From Kluyvera genomosp. 1 (lineage in GTDB: Bacteria; Pseudomonadota; Gammaproteobacteria; Enterobacterales; Enterobacteriaceae): a DNA stretch of 64,000 bases. This document shows, piece by piece, positions 36,911-45,090 of the stretch. Position numbers and translations under genes: made by a program. Location: contig NZ_LGHZ01000027.1 of NCBI RefSeq assembly GCF_001266615.1, positions 1-64,000 of the forward strand. The letters run 5' to 3'. The notes under the pieces were generated by a model. The model did no database searches. It was given only the letters and a program-made list of their open reading frames with translations, and was not told the DNA's origin. Every line of letters begins with the position of its first letter. The first letter of the stretch is position 1.

Positions 36911-37120
36911 TTACCTTTTTTCTGGCAGAGCTTTTGCTATAAGGTTTAGAGATGGTTTTCTTAATATCGGGTATGGATACTGAATAAATTCTTTTGTTAG
37001 TAATGGAATTTTACTGCCATCTATGAATAAGCCACTTATAACAAGAAGAGGTTGGATGTTTTGCGTTGGAGAGTTTATTGGCTGAGAATCACCAGCCTCA
37101 TCAATGAAGCAAAATCTCAT
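36911..37120 (-). pseudogene. Truncated DUF3800 protein (N-terminal fragment)
   Basis: A 69-residue reading frame beginning MRFCFIDEAGDSQP, the start of DUF3800 proteins (FIDEAGD is their first acidic motif, thought to belong to an RNase H-like fold). It continues LLVISGLFIDGSKIPLLTKEF. Full-length members have about 230-400 residues; here the frame diverges and stops, and too little space remains before alpA. AAGGA is seven bases upstream of ATG 37120. It directly follows a structured RNA and terminator, as in the RNA-linked DUF3800 loci. Confidence 0.7.
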
Positions 37121-37134
37121 AAAATATCCTTGAT

Positions 37135-37252
37135 AAAAAAACGACCACCTCGTGGTGGCCGCTGCCTACATCTAAGTAGGGGGTGTTGCCAGAACAAACC
37201 GACAACGATCGTGGATTGCAAGGAAATCCTTAAACCCACTTTCTTACTATAC
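37135..37252 (-). ncRNA. Structured RNA upstream of DUF3800 remnant
   Basis: A roughly 118-nt minus-strand RNA with four helices: a nested hairpin (GTGG/CCAC enclosing AAGGA/TCCTT, 37211-37239), a stem GUUGUC/GGCAAC (37185-37190 with 37201-37206), a hairpin CCUAC/GUAGG (37165-37180) and an intrinsic terminator CCACC/GGTGG followed by seven T (37135-37158). The DUF3800 start codon lies 14 bases after the T run. Conserved RNA motifs (named DUF3800-I onward) have been reported upstream of DUF3800 genes; which class this fits, if any, is untested. Confidence 0.6.
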
Positions 37253-37258
37253 AATTTT

Positions 37259-37287
37259 ACCTTAGCACTTTAAAAAGCATTTGTCAA
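37259..37287 (-). promoter_or_regulatory. Promoter of the DUF3800-linked RNA
   Basis: On the minus strand a perfect -35 TTGACA (37282-37287) is followed after 17 bases by -10 TAAGGT (37259-37264), placing the start near 37252, just before the first hairpin. Confidence 0.6.
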
Positions 37288-37339
37288 CATCTAATACTAG
37301 TATTATCTTTAAATACAAGGAAGTTTTTAGGAGAAAGTT

Positions 37340-38509
37340 TTGAAAATTTTAATTGATACGAATATCTTTCATAATTCATATTATATCAAATCTGCTGACT
37401 TGCGTTTAATGTTAAGTTATATAAATAATGAGAGTCATGTATTACTCATTTCGGATATAGTATTAAAAGAAGTGGAAAAACACTTTCGGGATGGTTACGA
37501 TGCAGCTAAAAAAAAGCTAACCTCTGCATTGAATGAGTATAACAGGTTTTTCCCTATGGGCGATGAAACGAAAGTTGAACATTTTGAAGGTTTTACTGAT
37601 GCAGATGATCGGAATCCGATTAGATATGATTTTTTAAAGCAGATATATAAATATATTGATAAAAATAAAGTAATAATTATTAAATCTGATGAAGTATCGC
37701 ATCAATTGATTTGTAAAAAAGCGTTTAATATTGAGAAGCCTTTCAAAAACGATGGTTCAGGCTATAAGGATAGTTTAATTTGGCTTTCTTTCTTGAATTA
37801 TCTTGTTGAAAATAAAGTTGAAAATGAGGAAGTGGCTTTTGTCTCTAACAACTCTCATGATTTTTCTTCCCCAGAGCAAATATCTAATAAAAAAATAGGG
37901 GTGGGAGTCTTGCATGATGATCTGAAGGCTGATATTAGTTCTCTGGGTGTAAAAGCAGATATTAAATATTTTCATTCAGTATCTAATCTTATGAGCCACT
38001 ATTCTGTAGAGAAAGAGAGGTATCCTACGTCATATGTAGATATCAAAAACTATATTGAAATTGGTATGTTTGAAATGGACTTGGGAACTTTTCTTGAAGA
38101 TTCATTTTTTAAAAATGCGGACAATATAAATGTTACTGACAGTAAAGGTCAGGTAGATTTATATTTTAAGGCTAAGGCTGTTTATATAGGCAGATTTTCT
38201 AAAGTTAAACTTGAGATAATACAAACTGAGTTGAGTGATTTCGGTATATTGTGCAGATGTCGTTTAGATTATAGTCAAGTTGAAGTTGAACTTACGTTTG
38301 ACAAAAATGATGATACTTATTACAAATCCCTGTTGAATCATGAGAAACGTCATTCTTTGAATGATTATGGCAATGATTTTTCTTTAAGCATGAATCACTC
38401 TATGCAAATTGAAACGACATTCATATACGTACCAAAGGAAAATAAAGAATACAACGAGGACTATGGTAGTATTACAGATATAAGTATTCAATATATTTAC
38501 TTGGGGTGA
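37340..38509 (+). CDS. PIN-domain (DUF4935-like) putative RNase
   Basis: A 389-residue protein whose N-terminal half is a PIN nuclease. LIDTNIF supplies the first Asp (Asp6), followed by LLISDIVLKEVEKHF (Glu), GSGYKDSLIWLSFLNYL (second Asp) and EEVAFVSNNSHDF (last acidic residue). The C-terminal half (about 230-389) is beta-rich and unassigned. PIN proteins cut single-stranded RNA and this group occurs in defence islands. It starts with TTG after AGGAGA, is AT-rich, and is divergent from the DUF3800-linked RNA. A terminator separates it from the convergent ABC-3C operon. Confidence 0.8.
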   Translation: MKILIDTNIFHNSYYIKSADLRLMLSYINNESHVLLISDIVLKEVEKHFRDGYDAAKKKLTSALNEYNRFFPMGDETKVEHFEGFTDADDRNPIRYDFLKQIYKYIDKNKVIIIKSDEVSHQLICKKAFNIEKPFKNDGSGYKDSLIWLSFLNYLVENKVENEEVAFVSNNSHDFSSPEQISNKKIGVGVLHDDLKADISSLGVKADIKYFHSVSNLMSHYSVEKERYPTSYVDIKNYIEIGMFEMDLGTFLEDSFFKNADNINVTDSKGQVDLYFKAKAVYIGRFSKVKLEIIQTELSDFGILCRCRLDYSQVEVELTFDKNDDTYYKSLLNHEKRHSLNDYGNDFSLSMNHSMQIETTFIYVPKENKEYNEDYGSITDISIQYIYLG

Positions 38510-38540
38510 TTTTCAAAAAGGAAAGGCGTTATATAATTTA

Positions 38541-38574
38541 ATATAGCTAAGGTATTTCAATACCCTAGCTATGA
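38541..38574. terminator. Bidirectional terminator between PIN and ABC-3C genes
   Basis: ATAGCTAAGGTAT (38543-38555) and ATACCCTAGCTAT (38560-38572) form a 13-bp stem with one mismatch and a four-base loop between two convergent stop codons. Confidence 0.65.
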
Positions 38575-38578
38575 ATTT

Positions 38579-40900
38579 CTATTTACCGGTATGTGATTGC
38601 ATGTTGAAGGGTTTTTGCGTCAAACCTGCACGCATGAATCTAAACCTGAGATATGAAGAAATATTATCTTCATGTGATGAGAGTATCAACTGCCTATTAC
38701 TTAACTCACAGCGTAGCAAGTCGCTTAAAGAAGCTATATTTATCTCGTCAAGAGATTGAGCTGGATCATCTATCAGAACAAGGGGGGACTTCGCATACAC
38801 TTTATTAAGTGATAGGAAAAAGGCCAAGCTCAATGCCGATAGCTGTCCAGAACTCATTGACATGGTTGCGTCATGTTCTGATTTTTCTGCTGTGCAGAAC
38901 CTCAGTCTATCTCCATTCCCTTCATCTATAAATAGTCCTAAGCCACGTTGATAGTTTTGGATAAGTCTACCGCTATAAATATGGAACGTTAACTCTATAT
39001 CAGCGATGGTTTTTTTAGAATAATCTTTGTTTAGTATAGTGAGTTGTTCCTTTAATGTGGTAATTTTCTGTTTAGCATTTGTTAAGGCTTTATCCATATC
39101 TAACAAATCGTTAAGCTCTTTTTTTAAAGCTTTAAGTCTAAGATTATTCGCTTCATTCTTTTTGTATAAGAAATATTTATCTTTTCGATTGATCTGTTCT
39201 AAGTCTATGTTGAAAACATCATCTGGTGTAGCGAATGATTCATTCAAGACTGATTCCCATCCTTCAGGAAGTGAAATCAGCTCATTTTTCTTTTGTTGAC
39301 GTATCAACGATACTAATGATTGTTTCCTTGATTCTATTTCTTCTGGTAAATCTGTAAAGGTCTGCGGGTAAGATATTCCGATTTGAGAAAGTCTTTCATT
39401 TATTTTTTTTATTTTTTCGAATATGCTTTCTGACTTTTGTAAACTATCAAATAATTTATTGTCAAATTTAAGCTGTGTTTGTGCTTCTACCAAACGCTGA
39501 ATCTCAGCATCCTTAGATTGCTTTATTTCATCGAGTTCGGCTTGTAGCTGTTTCCCTACATTATCTAATAAACTTTCTAAATATTTACTTTTAATATCGA
39601 TTGCGTCTAATAGCAGATCTTTTGTGATCCAGTCATGCCCACAAAGTAGACAATGTTTTTCTGATAGAGATGTTTTCTTTTGATGTTCTTCTATTAATTT
39701 CTTTCTTGCTTGGCTAATCTCTACAAGAATAGCATTTTTCTCACCTATTTCTTTTTTGTAATTATCTCTAAGTTGTAAGTGTCTTTTAAAATCGATAATA
39801 TTTATATTTGTATTATCTTTGATTTTATCAGTATCATCCTGACTTATCGAATCTTCCTTCTTACGCAAAATGCTTAAAGATAAATTCATCCCATTGTTAA
39901 TCTTATTCTTTTGAGCCAGTTCCGGGTAGGCTTCAATATGATGTCCTACTTTTATTACCTCGGTTAATAGCTTTTCATTTTTGCTTATGAAATTTTCTAT
40001 TCTGGCATTATCAATAATTACGCGAAGCTGTTCTTTGTTAGTAATTAGTTTTTTTAGTAATGAAATTTTATTCTCATTTTTTTCTGTTGTTTCAATATCA
40101 GAAAAAATTGAAGGGTTCTCAACATCCCATGACGGCGTAGTCAGATGAGTTGATATTTTTTCATACTGCACAGGATTATTATCATTTGTTCCTGGTACAC
40201 CTATCGCTTGAATTTGAGATGTAATTGAATCCCTCTTTTGAATGAAATTCAGACCGGTTGATTTCCTCGTCAATGTACTTTGAACTCGTCCACATAAATT
40301 TATGATTTCAGTTAGTTCACTAACGTTCATCAAACCACTGATAGCATTTTTTCGCTGCCTAATACTGTTAGCAAAAATAAATGAACTCTGTCCTTGTTCA
40401 AGATAGTTAAGAAAGTTGTAGTTATCAGTGAATTTTTCGCCTAATATTTCATCAAGTTCATTTTGTGTAATTAAGGTGCTGTTTTCGTAAGAGTCTAACA
40501 AACCTAATTTATAGAGTTTAAATATGCTAAAATTATCTGCTTTATTATTCTGTATTATTTTTAAATCTTTTGCATATGCTCTTCGTGAAAAGTAAAGTTT
40601 CTCATTATTATCATTCGACATCTCGACACTGATTTCGATATCATCCTCTCCATTTGTTTTGTTCCAGAAAAGATTATCACTATAATTTTTAATGCCTCCT
40701 GGCATTATTGTTTCACATAGTTGTACAATTCTTTTTATTTTTCCTGTAAACAATAATTCTAAAGCATCATATACGCTTGTTTTGCCATATCCATTAGGGC
40801 CTTCAAGTGTCAACAAAGAAGAACTCTCAAAATCGAATTCGACTTTATCAAACGCTTTGAAGTTATTTATTCTCAGCTTTGATAGCTTCCAGTTCTTCAT
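38579..40900 (-). CDS. SMC/Rad50-like ATPase of an ABC-3C system
   Basis: A 773-residue ABC ATPase. Walker A is EGPNGYGKTS (Lys40), and the Q-loop is followed by NYLEQGQSSFIF. Two long coiled-coil arms meet at a Rad50-type zinc hook, Cys417-x-x-Cys420 in CLLCGHDW. The C-terminal lobe has signature MSSGQLSALSLAFFLSL, Walker B PLVLIDDPAQSLD and H-loop LILSSHED. As a DNA- or RNA-sensing motor it should control the effector encoded by the third gene. Its ATG overlaps the middle-component gene by 38 bases. Very AT-rich. Confidence 0.87.
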   Translation of the reverse strand: MKNWKLSKLRINNFKAFDKVEFDFESSSLLTLEGPNGYGKTSVYDALELLFTGKIKRIVQLCETIMPGGIKNYSDNLFWNKTNGEDDIEISVEMSNDNNEKLYFSRRAYAKDLKIIQNNKADNFSIFKLYKLGLLDSYENSTLITQNELDEILGEKFTDNYNFLNYLEQGQSSFIFANSIRQRKNAISGLMNVSELTEIINLCGRVQSTLTRKSTGLNFIQKRDSITSQIQAIGVPGTNDNNPVQYEKISTHLTTPSWDVENPSIFSDIETTEKNENKISLLKKLITNKEQLRVIIDNARIENFISKNEKLLTEVIKVGHHIEAYPELAQKNKINNGMNLSLSILRKKEDSISQDDTDKIKDNTNINIIDFKRHLQLRDNYKKEIGEKNAILVEISQARKKLIEEHQKKTSLSEKHCLLCGHDWITKDLLLDAIDIKSKYLESLLDNVGKQLQAELDEIKQSKDAEIQRLVEAQTQLKFDNKLFDSLQKSESIFEKIKKINERLSQIGISYPQTFTDLPEEIESRKQSLVSLIRQQKKNELISLPEGWESVLNESFATPDDVFNIDLEQINRKDKYFLYKKNEANNLRLKALKKELNDLLDMDKALTNAKQKITTLKEQLTILNKDYSKKTIADIELTFHIYSGRLIQNYQRGLGLFIDEGNGDRLRFCTAEKSEHDATMSMSSGQLSALSLAFFLSLNKVYAKSPLVLIDDPAQSLDEINIASLSDLLRCELSNRQLILSSHEDNISSYLRFRFMRAGLTQKPFNMQSHTGK

Positions 40901-41549
40901 TTATTAATTCCTCAATTAGCATTTCTAAATTTACATCACTTTGTTTATTTGCTGTGCTGATCTTAGTATATATCTCAGATAAATTTAATGAATCTACCAG
41001 CGTGTTGATTTGGAGATCAATTGGAACAATATCCTTTTCTATATCAGGCATTTCTAAAAAAGGTAGTTTAATGAAAATTCTAGCTGCCATGTTATACAGG
41101 CTGGGTCGGGATGGATCTGCTTTATATGTGGAGAATTCTTCATGATCTGAGAGAACTGCTCTAAGATTATTAAAGTTCTTCCCGGAAATTAATTGATTCT
41201 CTTCATTTGAATAATACAATACATACTTTTTGAAATGATAAGCATTTTCTTCTATATCAAATATACTTTTTTCATATTGCTTGTAATTTGAAAGCTTGTC
41301 GAGTTGAAAAACTATTATAAGATCAGTGTTTTTTGCAAAAGCTGGAGCTTCTAAAAGTTCAGTTGGGGTGTTGTTAATAATTAACTCATTAATGAAACTC
41401 GCATCTTCAAGTTTATCAGTTCTGTAGGTTATTATATATCGACGTAATGCATCTTTCTCCTTTTTAAAAAAAGAAATATTTTCTAGCGTACTTTCAACTT
41501 CTATAAACTGGTGATCTTCAATAGCTTGTTTTATAAAATTATTTAGCAT
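40863..41549 (-). CDS. ABC-3C middle component
   Basis: A 228-residue soluble protein with no enzyme motif (MLNNFIKQAIEDHQFIEVESTLENISFF..., SDHEEFSTYKADPSRPSLYNMAARIFIKLPFLEMPDIEKDIVP). Size, position between ATPase and effector, and the central Asn-rich Rossmann-like hydrophobic strands match the middle components of ABC-three-component systems, which link motor and effector. Overlaps at both ends (11 bases with the upstream gene, 38 with the ATPase) show tight coupling. Assignment rests mostly on context. Confidence 0.7.
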   Translation of the reverse strand: MLNNFIKQAIEDHQFIEVESTLENISFFKKEKDALRRYIITYRTDKLEDASFINELIINNTPTELLEAPAFAKNTDLIIVFQLDKLSNYKQYEKSIFDIEENAYHFKKYVLYYSNEENQLISGKNFNNLRAVLSDHEEFSTYKADPSRPSLYNMAARIFIKLPFLEMPDIEKDIVPIDLQINTLVDSLNLSEIYTKISTANKQSDVNLEMLIEELINEELEAIKAENK

Positions 41550-42777
41550 TTAGTTCCGCCTCTGCTTTATCAGTAGAGATAACCCTTAAATCAAATTCCC
41601 TAACAATATGGTTATTGTTCTCTTTAGAGTCGTTAATTTTTGTGATTTTTTCTGAGGTTGCTGAAATTATCGTATCATCTGATACTTTATAGGCTATTAT
41701 ATTATTATATTCATAAAGCAACGATGCAAGTGTAGCATTATCCCTTATGTGATTTTTCAACTCTTCTTGGAATGAAGTGTTTCGTCTTCTTCCATCTCTA
41801 ATTGTCAACGCTGTTGGGAGATATTTATCTATTTTTTTAGAATAATGAGGCAAGCCCATTAGTTTTGGTATGTGGGATATTGCTGATACTACATCAAGAT
41901 AATCCCGGACATCATCTTCATTTATAACATTGTTTTGTCTGTGAGGCTGTAAAGAGGTATGCAATTGTATGGCAGAGTTATAATTCAAGCTATAAATAAA
42001 TCTGAAAACGTTTGATATCGATTCAATTTGCTTCACGCTAAAAGCGTCCAAGTCATTATAGAACTCAGTTTCAATAATATTTGTTATTTTTTCTTTGGTT
42101 AATAATGCTTGATATATTTCGTCTGTCCGATTAAGTGGGGGGGATATTAGTAATTCCCAAAAAATGCTACTTGAGATTCTATTATGATATGCTGCGTAGT
42201 CTTGTTTTTGTCCATTGTGAACTAAATTATGAATTACAATTACTTTATTAGTTATTAGCTCTGAGAGTAAAGTGGATTTTTCAATAATTAAATTTTTTGT
42301 TTTAATCAACTTGTTGGTATCTAAAAACAATTCAATTTGCTCATCAATCAATTCATTTATTTTTGATAGTAAACAGTATTTAATATCGCCATAACTGTAA
42401 AACTCCACTATTTTCCCATCATTACTTGTATAATTTTCAAAATTATCAAGTTCTTTAGCTACATGAAAATATCTGATTGTATTTTCATCACAGTCAGTAG
42501 CTATACATGCTGCTTTATAAATAGCTTTGACATATTCAGAACGATATTGCGATAGCTTTGCTTTCACTTGATGAGTTGATATCACCTTGCCATCACAATA
42601 AATAGCAAAGTCATCTGTGCTATCTAATTGCAACTCAAAATTATCAATTATTCTCTGTTGAAATGATTTTGCCGTTAATAGTTTCAGGCAGTGATAAAGA
42701 GCTACTTTCCCTTGGTAAACAAACCCCCCCCAAGAACTGATCGCACTTTCTGGCAGTGTTTCCTCTATGTTAGACAT
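41539..42777 (-). CDS. ABC-3C effector with Cap4-like nuclease domain
   Basis: A 412-residue protein. The N-terminal region GGFVYQGKVALYHCL followed by FELQLDSTDDFAIY and ISTHQVKAK has the E...D...QxK arrangement (Glu48, Asp56, Gln70/Lys72) of the Cap4/DUF4297-type PD-(D/E)xK nucleases. The remaining 320 residues are helical and end in an ABC-3C C-terminal-like region. It is the first gene of the operon and the likely toxic effector that degrades DNA when the ATPase senses invasion. Nuclease activity is inferred. Confidence 0.75.
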   Translation of the reverse strand: MSNIEETLPESAISSWGGFVYQGKVALYHCLKLLTAKSFQQRIIDNFELQLDSTDDFAIYCDGKVISTHQVKAKLSQYRSEYVKAIYKAACIATDCDENTIRYFHVAKELDNFENYTSNDGKIVEFYSYGDIKYCLLSKINELIDEQIELFLDTNKLIKTKNLIIEKSTLLSELITNKVIVIHNLVHNGQKQDYAAYHNRISSSIFWELLISPPLNRTDEIYQALLTKEKITNIIETEFYNDLDAFSVKQIESISNVFRFIYSLNYNSAIQLHTSLQPHRQNNVINEDDVRDYLDVVSAISHIPKLMGLPHYSKKIDKYLPTALTIRDGRRRNTSFQEELKNHIRDNATLASLLYEYNNIIAYKVSDDTIISATSEKITKINDSKENNNHIVREFDLRVISTDKAEAELNAK

Positions 42778-42955
42778 TTTTTATCCTATGAAAATTTTAC
42801 TGAACATAGCTATAAATCAGAATTCTTACATAGACATACTAATCATTTTTAGTGCGATTGAAATGCAAAATGTTCACTATCTTGCTCATAAATGTGAGAA
42901 AGTTCAATTATGAGAGCAGCTAAAGATTTTAATCGGTATATCCTTCTGTTGAGGT

Positions 42956-43231
42956 TTACTTGCCAATAACACTTATTGATGAGTTTCCAAAGGATGCTGC
43001 TTCTACATACTCACCCCACCAGAGCATCATTTCTCTACGCAGTTCAAGGTATTGAGCACGATTGTAGGCTCTCCTGACTTCGTAAGTATCGATATGTGCT
43101 AACGCAGCTTCAATCACATCAGGAGGAAATCCTTTCTCTTTAAGCACTGTTGAGGCAATAGCTCTCATCCCATGGCCGACAAAAAGATCTTGAAGCCCAT
43201 ACTTATAATGGCATGTTAGCCTCCTAAATTT
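42956..43231 (-). pseudogene. C-terminal remnant of a second tyrosine integrase
   Basis: The frame reads YGLQDLFVGHGMRAIASTVLKEKGF and then RRAYNRAQYLELRREMM, the catalytic HGMR box and the Tyr nucleophile region of DUF4102/P4-type integrases. Only about 90 residues remain; the N-terminal three quarters are gone and a stop lies upstream at 43232-43234. It is not identical to the matching part of the intact integrase at 49.1-50.4 kb, so it derives from a different element. Confidence 0.85.
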
Positions 43232-43377
43232 TCACCTGTTCGAGCTGCTGATAATAATCGGAAAATATCATTATTTACATAGGGATAAGCAACATCATTT
43301 TTCAGAATCGGCATTCAGATGCTAACATCCTGTAACATATTAATTAAATGGTGTATCCTCATTTCTATAGGAAAAAT

Positions 43378-43391
43378 CCGCTTTAAAGCGG
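43378..43391. promoter_or_regulatory. Palindrome upstream of the hxs operon
   Basis: CCGCTTTAAAGCGG is a 14-bp perfect palindrome 38 bases before the preferred hxsD start; it may be an operator or a short mRNA hairpin. No local regulator gene is linked. Confidence 0.45.
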
Positions 43392-43429
43392 TTGCTGATT
43401 GTGATTATTAGTTTTGTGAGGCAATGGCA

Positions 43430-43702
43430 ATGTGCGAAAGGACGTTAAAAAAAGATGTTTATTCTGAATGGGTTATACGCAATAGCCTGTACTGGATGAC
43501 TTCTCTTACTCAGTGGAAACTTTGTGAAGATATATCCTCCTGGACAATCTCTTTTGAAAACGATGGTCCCGAATGCCTCTATGAATTCGAGAGGCTGCTG
43601 AATGATTATGCTTTGCGAGAAAAACTACAGCATAAAACGGGGGCGTTGAGAGATTCTATTGTCCATAAAGTGCTTCGCAGTGTCGATGAAAGGCTTTCGT
43701 AA
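43430..43702 (+). CDS. hxsD: His-Xaa-Ser system protein HxsD
   Basis: A 90-residue acidic protein (MCERTLKKDVYSEWVIRNSLYWMTS..., ending IVHKVLRSVDERLS) of the HxsD type: short, with strand-helix pattern and a conserved DxxxREKLxxxTxALRDxIV tail. Its small size and place directly before the radical SAM genes suggest a carrier or peptide-recognition partner, but this is not established. ATG 43430 is preferred because GAGG is eight bases upstream; ATG 43424 is only two bases from it. The stop overlaps the hxsB start (TAATG). Confidence 0.85.
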   Translation: MCERTLKKDVYSEWVIRNSLYWMTSLTQWKLCEDISSWTISFENDGPECLYEFERLLNDYALREKLQHKTGALRDSIVHKVLRSVDERLS

Positions 43703-45090
43703 TGGAATTGATGCCATTCAATTTTGACAGATTGCCTAATGGACGGGTTTTTATAAGCAACCTCGCTGGCTTTCATCACTTCATTAATGAGCAAGAGCTG
43801 CTTGATCTTTCTGATGAGCAAATCAGTGCGGAGCAATCAAATGCACTAGAAAGCAAGCTGTTCATAACCAACGAAAGCTCATCAGCTATTGCTCCCTATG
43901 CTTTAAGTTCTGCTTTTGCAAAACGATTGATGAATGAACTGGCGATCAGGCCAATTTTCATGATTGTGCCCACATTGCGCTGCGACCATACCTGCAAGTA
44001 TTGTCAGGTCAGTAGAGCTTCAGTGAACGCCTCTGGTTATGATCTAGATCCCGATCTCATCCCTGATATCATTTCGACTATCAAAAAAATATCGACACCA
44101 CCTTACAAGATAGAGATACAGGGTGGAGAGCCACTCTTGCGGTTCGATTTAATTCAGTCTATCTATGAGCATTGTACTGAAACGTTGGGAAGCACCGATT
44201 TTGAGATGGTGATAGTATCAAGCCTGTCTGTCTTGAATGAGGATATGCTTGAATGGTCGAGAAACAGGAACATAACGTTCTCTATTTCGCTCGATGGAGA
44301 GGAAGTTGTTCACAACAGTAATCGAATTCTTGGTCATGGGCTTGCTTATAGTAGAACAGTATCAGGAGTAGAGGCTATCAAACGGTCTTTAGGCGCTGGT
44401 CGCGTTGCAACGGTTACTACAGTTACTAAAGATCTTATCAGGCATCCTGAATCGATTGTCCAGGCTCACTTGTCTCTTGGCCTCAAGGACATGTTTATCC
44501 GACCTGTTAGTCCCTATGGGTTTGCACAAAAAGCATCGTTCACCTTTTCTATGGACGAATACTTAAGTTTCTATGCCTCGTTGATAGATGAAATCCTTAA
44601 GATCAACATTGAAGGGATAAGGGTTGTGGAACATTCGGCCTCCATTCATCTGAAAAGGATCTTCAATCCCGGTTTTAGTGGTTATGCGGATTTGAAGTCG
44701 CCAAGTGGGGTCGTGCTTAACAGTATTCTTTTCAATTATGACGGTCGAGTATATGGCAGCGATGAGAGCCGCATGTTGCAGAAGGTGAACCCTGAAACGG
44801 AGTTCAGTGCGGGTGAGGTTAAGACGCTATCATTTTCCAAGAGTCCTTACTATAACGCAGTATTGAGTTCATCGTTCAATTTTGCTCTGCCAGGTTGTGA
44901 TACATGCGCGTATCAACCATTTTGCGGTGCAGACCCATGCCAGAACATAAGTGTACAAGGTGAGCCTGTCGGTGATAGGAGTCGTTCAACGTTTTGTCAG
45001 TATCACAAGGGAATGTTCAGGTATCTGATGAACTCCATCTCAGAAGGTGGTCCGAAGGCTGAGATGCTAAAAGGATGGGCATATGTCTGA
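43702..45090 (+). CDS. hxsB: His-Xaa-Ser system radical SAM maturase HxsB
   Basis: A 462-residue radical SAM protein. The 4Fe-4S cysteines are Cys94, Cys98 and Cys101 (LRCDHTCKYC), followed by IQGGEPLLR, the SAM-binding motif. A C-terminal SPASM-like cysteine cluster (PGCDTCAYQPFCGADPCQN and FCQYH) should hold auxiliary clusters. This is the architecture of peptide-modifying maturases, so it probably installs a crosslink or epimer in HxsA. Coupled to hxsD (1-base overlap) and hxsC (8-base overlap). Confidence 0.92.
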   Translation: MELMPFNFDRLPNGRVFISNLAGFHHFINEQELLDLSDEQISAEQSNALESKLFITNESSSAIAPYALSSAFAKRLMNELAIRPIFMIVPTLRCDHTCKYCQVSRASVNASGYDLDPDLIPDIISTIKKISTPPYKIEIQGGEPLLRFDLIQSIYEHCTETLGSTDFEMVIVSSLSVLNEDMLEWSRNRNITFSISLDGEEVVHNSNRILGHGLAYSRTVSGVEAIKRSLGAGRVATVTTVTKDLIRHPESIVQAHLSLGLKDMFIRPVSPYGFAQKASFTFSMDEYLSFYASLIDEILKINIEGIRVVEHSASIHLKRIFNPGFSGYADLKSPSGVVLNSILFNYDGRVYGSDESRMLQKVNPETEFSAGEVKTLSFSKSPYYNAVLSSSFNFALPGCDTCAYQPFCGADPCQNISVQGEPVGDRSRSTFCQYHKGMFRYLMNSISEGGPKAEMLKGWAYV

